Below, in pieces: positions 18,997-26,637 of a DNA stretch of 64,000 bases (position 1 is its first letter; every line of letters starts with the position of its first letter). The notes under the pieces were generated by a model that ran no database searches, was not told the DNA's origin, and was given only the letters and a program-made list of their open reading frames with translations. Source of the DNA: Rubrivivax sp. (GTDB taxonomy: Bacteria; Pseudomonadota; Gammaproteobacteria; Burkholderiales; Burkholderiaceae_C); the NCBI GenBank assembly GCA_027487905.1, contig JAIYCR010000096.1:23420-87419 (forward strand), written 5' to 3'. Position numbers and translations under genes: made by a program.

Positions 18997-20223
18997 TCAG
19001 TCGGCACCCAGGTGGCCTGCGGCCCGCTTGGTCTGCAGGTAGCGCTGGTTGTGGTCGTTCACCGGACCGAGCAGCGGCAGGCGGTCGACCACCTCGATGC
19101 CCGCTTCGCGCAGCGCGTCGATCTTCTGCGGGTTGTTGGTCATCAGGCGGATGCGGGTGTAGCCCAGCGACTGCAGCATGGCCGCGGCCGCGCCGAACTG
19201 GCGTTCATCCTCGCGGAAGCCGAGGTAGCGGTCGGCCTGCAAGGTGTCCAGGCCCTGGTCCTGCAGCCGATAGGCCCTGAGCTTGTTGGCCAGGCCCGTG
19301 CCTCGGCCCTCCTGCGCCAGGTAGAGCAGCACGCCGCCGGTTTCGCCCAGGCGCTGGACCGCGCGCTGCAACTGCGGCCCGCAGTCGCAGCGCAGGCTGT
19401 CCAGCAGGTCGCCGGTCAGGCAGGCCGAGTGCAGGCGCACCGGCACCGGCGAACCCGTCGCCGGCTCGCCGACGATGATGGCCAGGTGCTCGGCGTCGCC
19501 GTCGGTCTCGCGGAAGACGATCAGCGTGCAGTCCTCGCCCAGGCCCAGCGGCACCCGGGCGTCGCTGACCCGGCGCAGGGCTTGCGGGCGCAGGGCTTGC
19601 GGGTGCTCGGCGTCGGCCGGTTGCAGCTCGCCCAGGTCCAGCGCCAGCGGATCCCAGGCGGCCCAGGTACCGGCCTGCTCGGCCGGCAGCTCCAGCACGA
19701 TGAAGGCGGGAATCAGGCGAGCCCGCTTGGCCAGGAACAGGGCCGCCTGCGCCGCCGGATGGTGTTCGGCGCTCGGCCGCTTCGGGTCCAGTGGCGCGGG
19801 TGGCAGGCCTTCAAAGGGGCCGTCCACGCCGGTCACGGCCGCCCAGCGGGACAGGTCCGACAGCTCGATGTCGCGCGGCAGCACCACCGAGTGCGGTGCC
19901 TGGGCGCCTTCGCGTCCGAGCGAGGCGACGCGCTCGGCGCTGAGCAGCAGGCGCACCGGCAGGCCGGTGGCCAGCCAGTGGGCGAGCTCGTCGGCCGCCA
20001 GCGTCTCCACGGCCGACACCAGCCAGACGCTCGAGGCTGCGCTGGCGCGGTCGCCAGGCCCGGCTGGCCAAAGCGCCACCGGTCGTCCGCGCCGCAGCTC
20101 GGTGCTGGCGCGGTCGATGTGGATGGCCGCGCGGCGGTCCGCGTCGGGTGCAGGCCCGGCAAAGGCCGGCACGGGCGCGCCGGTCGAATCAGGGGAGGCA
20201 GGGGAGGCAGGGGAGTTCGTCAT
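18997..20223 (-). CDS. ribA: GTP cyclohydrolase II with decayed RibB-like N-terminal domain
   Basis: 408 residues. The C-terminal half (about 225-400) is a complete GTP cyclohydrolase II: zinc cysteines C268, C279 and C281 in ACLTGDLLDSLRCDCG, then LYLAQEGRGTGLANKLRAY and LMTNNPQKIDALREAGIEV. It opens GTP to 2,5-diamino-6-ribosylamino-pyrimidinone phosphate, the first riboflavin intermediate. The N-terminal half keeps an ELRRGRPVAL start and the general size of a RibB domain but has none of the RENEGD acidic loop or GHTEA motif, so it should be inactive. It therefore mirrors the RibBA protein at 4083. It heads the accessory cluster and is divergent from the RibD-type reductase. N-terminal SPASPASP and internal PQALRPQALR come from 9- and 15-bp DNA repeats. 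Confidence 0.94.
   Translation of the reverse strand: MTNSPASPASPDSTGAPVPAFAGPAPDADRRAAIHIDRASTELRRGRPVALWPAGPGDRASAASSVWLVSAVETLAADELAHWLATGLPVRLLLSAERVASLGREGAQAPHSVVLPRDIELSDLSRWAAVTGVDGPFEGLPPAPLDPKRPSAEHHPAAQAALFLAKRARLIPAFIVLELPAEQAGTWAAWDPLALDLGELQPADAEHPQALRPQALRRVSDARVPLGLGEDCTLIVFRETDGDAEHLAIIVGEPATGSPVPVRLHSACLTGDLLDSLRCDCGPQLQRAVQRLGETGGVLLYLAQEGRGTGLANKLRAYRLQDQGLDTLQADRYLGFREDERQFGAAAAMLQSLGYTRIRLMTNNPQKIDALREAGIEVVDRLPLLGPVNDHNQRYLQTKRAAGHLGAD
19573..19602 (-). repeat. 15-bp perfect tandem duplication inside ribA
   Basis: Two identical 15-bp units (19573-19587, 19588-19602) encode PQALR twice in the linker before the cyclohydrolase domain. A 9-bp repeat (AGGGGAGGC) also lies at 20191-20215 in the N-terminus. 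Confidence 0.85.
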
Positions 20224-20449
20224 TGCGCGGTGGGGCGGCGCCGGGGCGCGTCCGCGCGGGTCAGGGCGACGGGCCGGGTGTCGCGCCGGGTCTGGGGCGG
20301 GGTGTGGGGACGGGTTTGGGCCCGGGTGGAGCGCCGGATGGGAAGCATGGCCGAAAGAATACCGGCTCGCCCGCCGTTGGCGCTTCCTGGGCCCATTGCG
20401 CTTCCGGCGGGGCCCGTGGCAGGCGCTGCGGAGGGCGGCCCGTCGCTGC

Positions 20450-20455
20450 GATGAT
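20450..20455 (+). promoter_or_regulatory. Candidate -10 box before the RibD-type reductase
   Basis: GATGAT ends 6 nt before ATG 20462 with no Shine-Dalgarno sequence, in the 238-bp divergent spacer with ribA. The spacer is otherwise G-rich and holds no recognisable FMN riboswitch. Confidence 0.3.
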
Positions 20456-20461
20456 GCGCCG

Positions 20462-21415
20462 ATGCGTCCGAGCCCCGCCCCGCCTGCCGCCGACCCCGCC
20501 GAAGAGCGATGGACACCGCTGTGGCAGTGGTTGCTGTCGACCCGGCTTGGGCCATCGGAGGCGCTGGAGCCGGCCCCGCCGCAGCCGCCGGATGCCGCAG
20601 CGCAGGCCCTGCTGCAGCTCTACATGCCCCTCGTGCGGGCCCGTCGGGAACGCCGGCGGCACGGTGTTGCCCACAACCGGCCGGTGCTCGCCGCTTCAGG
20701 CCCGTCAGCGCCTGTCACGGCGGCCGCGTCTGCGGCGCCCCGCCCCTGGGTGGTGGCGCAGCTGGGCCAGAGCCTGGATGGCTGCGTGGCCACCGCAGCC
20801 GGCGATTCCTTCTTCGTCACCGGCGAGCAAAGCCTGCTGCACCTGCACCGCTTGCGCGCGTTGTGCGACGCGGTGCTGGTGGGCGCCGGCACCGTAGCGG
20901 CCGATGACCCGCAGCTCACCACCCGCCGCGTGCCGGGCCCCAACCCGCTGCGCCTGGTGCTGGACCCGACCGCGCGGCTGGACGGTCAGGCCCGGGTGCT
21001 CCGCGAGCCGGCGGCGCCCACGCTGTGGATCTGCGACGCGAGCCACGCCGCCCGCGCCCGGGCCTGCCGGCCGCACGGGGGCGCCGAGGTGCTGGCCGTC
21101 GACGGTCTGTTGACTGGTGACGGGCCCGCCGCGGGCATCGACATCGGCCGCCTGCTGGACACGCTGGGCGAATGCGGCGTGGCGCTGCTCTTCGTCGAAG
21201 GGGGTGGGGTGACGGTGTCGCGCTTCCTGGCGGCCGGTGCCATCGACCGCCTGCACCTGGTGGTCGCGCCGGTGCTCATCGGCGATGGCCGCCGGGGCAT
21301 CCAGGGCCCGGGGCCGGCGCGCATGGCCGAATGCCCCCGGCCGCCCGTCCAGCGCCTGCTGATGGGCGAAGACGTGCTGTTCGATCTCGACCTGAGCCGC
21401 AGCGGGTCCGGCTAG
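20462..21415 (+). CDS. RibD C-terminal-type reductase paralogue
   Basis: 317 residues. Residues about 95-310 form a RibD C-terminal (dihydrofolate-reductase-like) domain: LGQSLDGCVAT, VGAGTVAADDPQLTTR (NADPH site), PLRLVLDPTARLD, and LFVEGGGVTVSRFLAAGAIDRLH. No deaminase domain is present; instead about 85 N-terminal residues with a Trp-rich start (ERWTPLWQWLL) are unrecognised. By homology it should reduce a ribosylamino-pyrimidine or similar sugar-amine with NADPH. It is divergent from ribA, which makes the substrate of such a reductase, and converges on the methyltransferase gene with which it shares a CTAG (overlapping stops). Confidence 0.88.
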   Translation: MRPSPAPPAADPAEERWTPLWQWLLSTRLGPSEALEPAPPQPPDAAAQALLQLYMPLVRARRERRRHGVAHNRPVLAASGPSAPVTAAASAAPRPWVVAQLGQSLDGCVATAAGDSFFVTGEQSLLHLHRLRALCDAVLVGAGTVAADDPQLTTRRVPGPNPLRLVLDPTARLDGQARVLREPAAPTLWICDASHAARARACRPHGGAEVLAVDGLLTGDGPAAGIDIGRLLDTLGECGVALLFVEGGGVTVSRFLAAGAIDRLHLVVAPVLIGDGRRGIQGPGPARMAECPRPPVQRLLMGEDVLFDLDLSRSGSG

Positions 21416-22473
21416 CCGCGCTCGGGTGGCAGCGCCATCAGGTCCAGGTGCCCCACCCGCAGTCGGCTCGCGCCGAGCAGGGCCTGTCGTCGCCCCTGCC
21501 ACGCCTGCAGCGCCGGCCGCGCGCTGGCGTCCACTTCCTGCGCCGCCCCCGCCATGCCGTCGATCATCGCGGCCATCAGCCGGCGGTCAGCGGCGTCCCG
21601 TCCTCCGTCGAGCTGCCAATCGCTGCGCCAGGTCCACACCCGATGGCCGGCGGCGCGCAGCCGAACGCGCAGGTGGTGCGTGGCCTGCGCGCCCAGGGCC
21701 GGGCCGAAGCCCTTGTCGCGGTGCTGATGGCGCGCGAACAGCCGTGCCACGCTGTCGTCGAATGGATCGGCGGGTGTCCAGCGGTGGCGGCCGTCCACGC
21801 TGAGCGCCATCAGCAGCGCCGTGCGGGACGACCCCGCCGCGTGCGCCAGGCGGTCCAGCCAGTCGGCGCTGACCAGGTCCAGCAGCGCCGATGCGGTGAC
21901 CAGGTGGGCGGCCTGCCAGGGCAGCGCATCCAGGCCCCTGGCCAGGTCGAGTGGCTGTCGCACGATGCGGGCGTCCAAGCCGGGGGCGCTCAGATGCAGG
22001 GCAGGAGGCGGGGTCGGTGGCTGCGACCTTGCCAAGGCCGGGTTCGAGCCGCCCGGGCGCAGCGCGCCGAGGCCAGCCGATGCCATCGCCTGCGGCCAGT
22101 GCGCCAGCAGCGCCGGGTCGTGGTCGACGACGAGCCACTGCTGCGGGCCGCCCAGGCGCGGCGCCAGCCAGCGCAGGTTGGAGCCGGTGCCGCAGGCCAG
22201 GTCGATCACGCGCCAGGGCTCGCCCGCGGCAGGTCCGGCTGCCCGCAGGAGGCCGGCCAGCGCACGAAGACCGGCGTCGCCCGCGCGGGCTCGGTGGTCG
22301 AAGGCCTCGCGCAACTGCAGCCAACCGGCGCTGAAGCCTTCGGGGGCGGGGGCGGGCGGCTGCGTCGCTGTCGGGAGGGTGGATGGTCCGGCCCTGGCCT
22401 TGGCGTTGTCCGCGGCCCCCAGCTTCACGGAGCCGGGCCGGCGGTCGCTTCTGCGGTCGGACCGCTGCGTCAT
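21412..22473 (-). CDS. SAM-dependent methyltransferase-fold protein
   Basis: 353 residues. Rossmann-type methyltransferase: motif I is VIDLACGTGSNLRWLAP near 92-108, motif II WLVVDHDPALL, and the motif IV region is AAHLVTASALLDLVSADWL. A basic N-terminal stretch (RSDRRSDRR) precedes it. The acceptor is unknown; the neighbours suggest a pterin- or pyrimidine-derived metabolite. Its ATG overlaps the stop of the glycosyltransferase (TCAT on the plus strand at 22470-22473), and its stop overlaps that of the convergent reductase gene. Confidence 0.85.
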   Translation of the reverse strand: MTQRSDRRSDRRPGSVKLGAADNAKARAGPSTLPTATQPPAPAPEGFSAGWLQLREAFDHRARAGDAGLRALAGLLRAAGPAAGEPWRVIDLACGTGSNLRWLAPRLGGPQQWLVVDHDPALLAHWPQAMASAGLGALRPGGSNPALARSQPPTPPPALHLSAPGLDARIVRQPLDLARGLDALPWQAAHLVTASALLDLVSADWLDRLAHAAGSSRTALLMALSVDGRHRWTPADPFDDSVARLFARHQHRDKGFGPALGAQATHHLRVRLRAAGHRVWTWRSDWQLDGGRDAADRRLMAAMIDGMAGAAQEVDASARPALQAWQGRRQALLGASRLRVGHLDLMALPPERG

Positions 22474-23588
22474 CGCAGCGCCTCCAGCACCGTGGCGAAG
22501 CGGGCCGCCTGGGCCGGCCAGGTCGGAATCCCCCCCGCCGCTCGGACCGCCCCTCGGGCGAGCGCGGACCGCAGCGCAGGGTCGCCGATGCAGCGCTGCA
22601 ACGCCGACCTGAGCGCCGGCACGTCGCCCGAAGGGACCGAACAGCCAGCACCGGGCGGCAGCGTCGAGGCCAGCGCGCCGGCATTGCTGCACAGCACGGG
22701 AAGCCCGGCCACCAGGGCCTCGCTCACCACCATGCCGTAGCCCTCGTGCAGCGAGGGCAGCACCAGCAGATCGGCCTGCGCGTAATGCGCCCACAGGGTT
22801 GGTTCGTCGACCTCGCCGTGCCAATGCACCCGCCCGTCCAGCCCGGCCTGCTGCGCCTGCATGACCAAGGCGCGCGCGGTGGCCGGATCTCGATCTGCGC
22901 TGCCCACCGCGTGGAGCTCCCAGGGCAGCGACGTCAGGCCGCTCAGGGCCTGCAGCAGCAGGGCATGGCCCTTGCGCGGGGTGAGGGTGGCCACGCACAG
23001 CAGCATGACCGTCCCCGCCCGGTGCGGCCGGACGGCGGTGGACGCCACCGGCCCTGCGGCCCGAGCGACGCCGGGTTCGACCACCGCGATGCGCTCGCCC
23101 GGCACGCCCATCGCCTGCACGTCGCGGGCCGTGTGCGCACTGGTCACGATCACCCGTCGCGCCCAGCGCAGGGCCTCGCATTCGCGCGAGCGCAGCCGCT
23201 CGCGCCCAACCTCGTCCAGCCCCGTCTCCAGGTGCAGCGGATGGTGGACCAGGGCCACCCACCCAAGCCGATGGGCGTGGGCCCGCGCCGACGCGCCCAG
23301 CGCGCCGAAGGCCAGGCCATCGGCGATGACGGTTCGCCCCTCTGGCAGCGCAGCGATCTGCTCTTCCGCACGTGCCAGGTCGGCGGCGTGTGCCTGGGGC
23401 CACTCGCCGGGCAGGTTCAGCACATCGATCGTCCAGCCGGCCTCACGCAGCGCCGCGACCATCTCGCGGTCGTAGCGGTAGCCGCCGGTCGGTGCGGACC
23501 CATCCCCCGGGATGATCCAGGTGGCCCGACCTTCGGCCAGGGTGCCCGCGGTGGCGTCGGCAGTGGTGGTGGCGGTGGAGTTCGCCAC
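22470..23588 (-). CDS. Glycosyltransferase family 4 (GT-B)
   Basis: 372 residues, GTG start. N-terminal acceptor domain has the GGYRYDREMVAAL glycine loop; the C-terminal nucleotide-sugar domain has VATLTPRKGHALLLQAL (Arg-Lys phosphate contacts) and the E-x7-E motif EGYGMVVSE in PSLHEGYGMVVSEALVAGLPVL. It transfers a sugar from an NDP- or GDP-sugar to an unknown acceptor, probably in the cytosol. It follows the pterin-synthase-like gene after 4 bp and is coupled to the methyltransferase, so all three form one operon with the BchC-like dehydrogenase. Confidence 0.9.
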   Translation of the reverse strand: MANSTATTTADATAGTLAEGRATWIIPGDGSAPTGGYRYDREMVAALREAGWTIDVLNLPGEWPQAHAADLARAEEQIAALPEGRTVIADGLAFGALGASARAHAHRLGWVALVHHPLHLETGLDEVGRERLRSRECEALRWARRVIVTSAHTARDVQAMGVPGERIAVVEPGVARAAGPVASTAVRPHRAGTVMLLCVATLTPRKGHALLLQALSGLTSLPWELHAVGSADRDPATARALVMQAQQAGLDGRVHWHGEVDEPTLWAHYAQADLLVLPSLHEGYGMVVSEALVAGLPVLCSNAGALASTLPPGAGCSVPSGDVPALRSALQRCIGDPALRSALARGAVRAAGGIPTWPAQAARFATVLEALR

Positions 23589-23592
23589 GGCG

Positions 23593-24021
23593 TCAACCCG
23601 CCGCCGGCAGGGACCCCTCGTAGGACGCCCAGGCGACGTGCGATTCGTTCAGCGTCACCCGCATGTGGCACAGGCCTTCGCTGCCCGCGCCCTTCAGCGC
23701 GTGCGGACCGAGCGCGCCCTGCGCGATTCGCCGGGCGACCCGGTCGAAGATCTCGCGGGCCAGGAACTCGGTGGTCGTGTTGCGGCCGTTGAAGGCGGGC
23801 ACTTCGTCGAGGTTGCGGAAGTTCAGCTCGGCCAGTTCGCTGCGCAGCAGCTCGGTGGCCAGCCCGATGTCCACCACGATGCCGTCCGGGTCGAGCGCGG
23901 CGCGTCGAAGCTCGAGGTCGACCACATAGGTGGCCCCGTGCAGCCGGCGTGCCGGCCCGAAGACCTCACCTTGGAAGCTGTGGGCGATCATGAAGTGGTC
24001 TCTGACGTTGACGGCGTACAT
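23593..24021 (-). CDS. Divergent 6-pyruvoyl-tetrahydropterin synthase/QueD-family protein
   Basis: 142 residues, the T-fold family length. Recognisable positions: H14 in MIAHSF and H28 in RRLHGA correspond to two zinc histidines of QueD, and E126 in TLNES to the C-terminal Glu that anchors the pterin. The third zinc His is Ala30 (HGA instead of HGH), the catalytic Cys upstream of the HGH motif is absent, and the D-H dyad region reads LNFRNLDEV without His. It is thus unlikely to do the canonical PTPS or QueD reaction, though it may bind a pterin or pyrimidine. It sits 34 bp after the dehydrogenase gene in the same operon. Confidence 0.85.
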   Translation of the reverse strand: MYAVNVRDHFMIAHSFQGEVFGPARRLHGATYVVDLELRRAALDPDGIVVDIGLATELLRSELAELNFRNLDEVPAFNGRNTTTEFLAREIFDRVARRIAQGALGPHALKGAGSEGLCHMRVTLNESHVAWASYEGSLPAAG

Positions 24022-24055
24022 CGGGTTCCTTGGGAGGGGTGGGGAAGGCTGGCCT

Positions 24056-25156
24056 TCAGGCGGGCTGCGAAGCCGGTGTGAGCGTGGATGCAGCCGCGGC
24101 CGGGTAGTCGATTCGATGGCACAGCACGTCCGCGTCCTTCGTGGGCACGGCCGACAGGCGGGCGAGCACCTCGGGCAGCTGGTCGAAACCGGCGCTGTGG
24201 GTGATCAGGCGGTCCAGCACCGGGTCGGTCAGCAGCGACAACGCCAGTGCCAGGCGCCGCTGGTGCGTCCAGCGCCCACGTTGCGCCGGCGCGAGGCTTC
24301 CCACCTGCGAACTCTGCAGGCGCAGCCGCTGCGAATGGAAGGCCTCGCCCAGGCGCAGCGTCACGTCGCGGCGGCCATACCAGCTCAGCTCGAGCACCGT
24401 GGCCTCGTAGCCGGCCAGGCGCAGCGCGGCGTCCAGGCCCTCTGGCTGGCCGCTGGCATGCACCACCCGGTCGGCGCCCGGGGTGGCCTCCTCGGGCAGG
24501 ACGAAGCGGGCGCCGAGTGCGCGGACGATGTCGGCGCGGGCCTGCAGCCTGTCCACCACCTCCACCTCGCAGCCCGGTGTGCGCGCAGCCAGCCAGGCCA
24601 CCAGCAGGCCCAGCGTTCCCGCACCGACCACGGTGATGCGGTCGCCGATGCGCGGCGGGGCATCCCAGAGCGCGTTGACGGCAGTCTCCATCAGCGCGGC
24701 CAGCACCGCCCGGCCTGCGGGCACGCCCGCGGGCAGCGGCAGCACCGCGTGGGCCGGAACCTGGTAGCGCGTCTGGTGCGGGTGCAGGCAGAACACGGTG
24801 CGGCCGATCAGCTCGGCCGGTCCCGCTTCGACCCGGCCGACGTTGATGTAGCCGTACTTCACCGGGAACGGGAAATCGCCTTGCTGGAAGGGTGCACGCA
24901 TGCGCTCGTGCTCGGTGGGGGGCACCTCGCCGCGCAAGACCAGGCCTTCGGTGCCCCGGCTGATGGCGCTGTGAAGGCTCAGCACCTGCACGTCGCCGGG
25001 CGAAAGCGGCGGCAGCAGCGCCTCGCGCAGCTCGGCCCGGCCGGGCGCGACCACCCAGCAGGCGCGGGCAGGCAAGGGACTGGGATTGAAGGGGTCGGCG
25101 GACACGATGGACCGGGCAGCAACAGGGGATACGGCCGATGGTACGGTTGGGTCCAT
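24056..25156 (-). CDS. BchC-like MDR dehydrogenase without zinc ligands
   Basis: 366 residues from ATG 25156 (GTG 25105 is an alternative). Medium-chain dehydrogenase fold: N-terminal GroES-like domain with [30 protein letters not shown] and [18 protein letters not shown](P) domain with [17 protein letters not shown]. The residues that hold catalytic zinc in alcohol dehydrogenases (Cys in C-x-T-D, His-Glu in GHE) are replaced (SRGTE, KYGY), as in the BchC branch of the family. It probably oxidises or reduces a hydroxyethyl or sugar-alcohol group on a larger molecule. The ATG overlaps the divergent phosphatidyltransferase ATG in a CATG at 25154-25157. No other bacteriochlorophyll genes are in the window. 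Confidence 0.85.
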   Translation of the reverse strand: MDPTVPSAVSPVAARSIVSADPFNPSPLPARACWVVAPGRAELREALLPPLSPGDVQVLSLHSAISRGTEGLVLRGEVPPTEHERMRAPFQQGDFPFPVKYGYINVGRVEAGPAELIGRTVFCLHPHQTRYQVPAHAVLPLPAGVPAGRAVLAALMETAVNALWDAPPRIGDRITVVGAGTLGLLVAWLAARTPGCEVEVVDRLQARADIVRALGARFVLPEEATPGADRVVHASGQPEGLDAALRLAGYEATVLELSWYGRRDVTLRLGEAFHSQRLRLQSSQVGSLAPAQRGRWTHQRRLALALSLLTDPVLDRLITHSAGFDQLPEVLARLSAVPTKDADVLCHRIDYPAAAASTLTPASQPA

Positions 25157-25970
25157 GAACTCGCGCGGATCCGCCCCCTGGTCGACGCCGTCGCCGCGCG
25201 CGGCGCCGGACCCGGGCGATCACAGCGCGCTGCTGCGCCGCACCGCCGTGGACATCGGCATCGCCGCGCTGGTGCTGGCGCTGGCCGGCGCCGGCCTGAT
25301 GCGGGTTTTCGACCTCGGGCTGGACTACCCGGTCAAGGCGCTGCTCGCCTTCGGCCTGGCCGCTGCGCTCGTGGCACGCGCGCTCTCGCAGGGCCGGCAT
25401 CCGCATCCGGTGTTCGGCCCGGCCAACCGCGTGACGCTGCTGCGCGTGGCGCTGGGTGCCTTGCTGGCAGCGCTGATCGGAGAGCCGTCGATGCAATCGC
25501 CGGGCGCCCCCGGGTCCGCCTGGCTGGGCTGGGGCGTGGTGGGGGTGGCCACGGTGGCCGCCGTGCTCGATGCGGCCGACGGCGCCCTGGCGCGCCGCAG
25601 CGGTCTGTGCAGCGGCTTCGGCGCGCGCTTCGACATGGAATCCGATGCGGCCTTCACGCTGGTGCTGTCGGTGCTGGTGTGGCAGGGCGGCCAGGCCGGT
25701 GCCTGGGTGCTGGCCGCAGGCCTGATGCGCTATGCCTTCGTCGCCGCCGCGTGGCGCTGGGTCTGGCTGGCGGCGCCATTGCCGCCCAGCCGTCGTCGCC
25801 AGGCGGTGTGCGTCGTGCAGATCACGAGCCTGGTGGTCTGCCTGGGGCCGGTGGTTCCGCCCGCGGCCGCGACCGGGCTGGCGCTGGCCAGCCTCGCCTT
25901 GCTCGTGCTGTCCTTTGCGGTCGATGTGCGCTGGCTGGCGCGTGCACGACCGCGCCCACCGGAGACCTGA
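25155..25970 (+). CDS. CDP-alcohol phosphatidyltransferase
   Basis: 271 residues, about six transmembrane helices. The full family signature D-x2-D-G-x2-A-R-x8-G-x3-D-x3-D is intact (DAADGALARRSG then GFGARFDMESD, about residues 138-163). It transfers a phosphoalcohol from a CDP-alcohol to an acceptor hydroxyl, or a phosphatidyl group to an alcohol, at the inner membrane. The alcohol is unknown. Divergent from the BchC-like dehydrogenase and followed at 1 bp by the YceI gene. A TACGGT 7 nt before the ATG is a possible -10 box. Confidence 0.9.
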   Translation: MNSRGSAPWSTPSPRAAPDPGDHSALLRRTAVDIGIAALVLALAGAGLMRVFDLGLDYPVKALLAFGLAAALVARALSQGRHPHPVFGPANRVTLLRVALGALLAALIGEPSMQSPGAPGSAWLGWGVVGVATVAAVLDAADGALARRSGLCSGFGARFDMESDAAFTLVLSVLVWQGGQAGAWVLAAGLMRYAFVAAAWRWVWLAAPLPPSRRRQAVCVVQITSLVVCLGPVVPPAAATGLALASLALLVLSFAVDVRWLARARPRPPET

Positions 25971-25971
25971 G

Positions 25972-26637
25972 ATGAGCCTGGACACCCTGGACACCCATAC
26001 GTCAATGCCGCCCGTGGCCCCGTGGCGGCGTCGCGCCGCAAAGCTGTGCAGCACCGCGCTGCTGTACGGCTTCGCCTCGTTGGCGCTGGCACCGCCCGCC
26101 AGTGCCCAACCCGCCCGCTACGAGCTGGACCCCGATCACCTCACGGTGGCCTTCCTGGTCGATCACATCGGCTATGCCAAGACCCTCGGACTCTTCCGTG
26201 CCGCCCGCGGCAGCTACCGCTTCGACGAGGCAACGGCCACCTTGTCTGCGGTGCGCATCGAGGTGGAGACGGCCAGCGTCTTCAGCAACCAGCGCAAGCG
26301 CGACGAGCACCTGAAGGGGCCGGACTTCCTCAACAGCGCTGAATTTCCCCGCATGGTCTTCACCGCCGACGCTGCGCGCCGCACCGGCGAGCGCAGCTTC
26401 GAGATCGCCGGCCGGCTCGAGCTGCTGGGCCGGACGCAGCCGCTGACGCTGCAGGCCACCTGGAACAAGAGCGCGGAGTCACCCATCGGCGGCCCTGGCG
26501 GCAAGCCCTATGTGATGGGCGTGTCGGCCCGGGGCAGCTTCAAGCGCAGCGCCTACGGCATGAACTACGCCGTGGCCAACGGCTGGGTGGGCGACGAGGT
26601 GGCGCTGATCATCGAGTTCGAGGCCATCCGCAAGTGA
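25972..26637 (+). CDS. YceI-family periplasmic lipid-binding protein
   Basis: 221 residues. Signal peptide with positive WRRRAAK, hydrophobic core and ASA cleavage near residue 45. The mature part is the YceI lipocalin-like barrel: YELDPDHLTVAFLVDHIGYAKTLG at the start, VETASVFSNQRKRDEHLKGPDFLN, and the FKRSAYGM segment near the end. YceI proteins bind isoprenoid or other amphiphilic ligands in the periplasm. Located between the CDP-alcohol phosphatidyltransferase and the membrane sulfatase-fold enzyme, it could carry a lipid-like product or precursor. Confidence 0.92.
   Translation: MSLDTLDTHTSMPPVAPWRRRAAKLCSTALLYGFASLALAPPASAQPARYELDPDHLTVAFLVDHIGYAKTLGLFRAARGSYRFDEATATLSAVRIEVETASVFSNQRKRDEHLKGPDFLNSAEFPRMVFTADAARRTGERSFEIAGRLELLGRTQPLTLQATWNKSAESPIGGPGGKPYVMGVSARGSFKRSAYGMNYAVANGWVGDEVALIIEFEAIRK

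Noticed and set aside
20224..20461. Possible FMN riboswitch upstream of ribA or the RibD-type reductase
   Set aside because: The conserved FMN-element blocks are not present on either strand; the spacer is merely G-rich. The same holds for 4046-4082 and 5205-5321.
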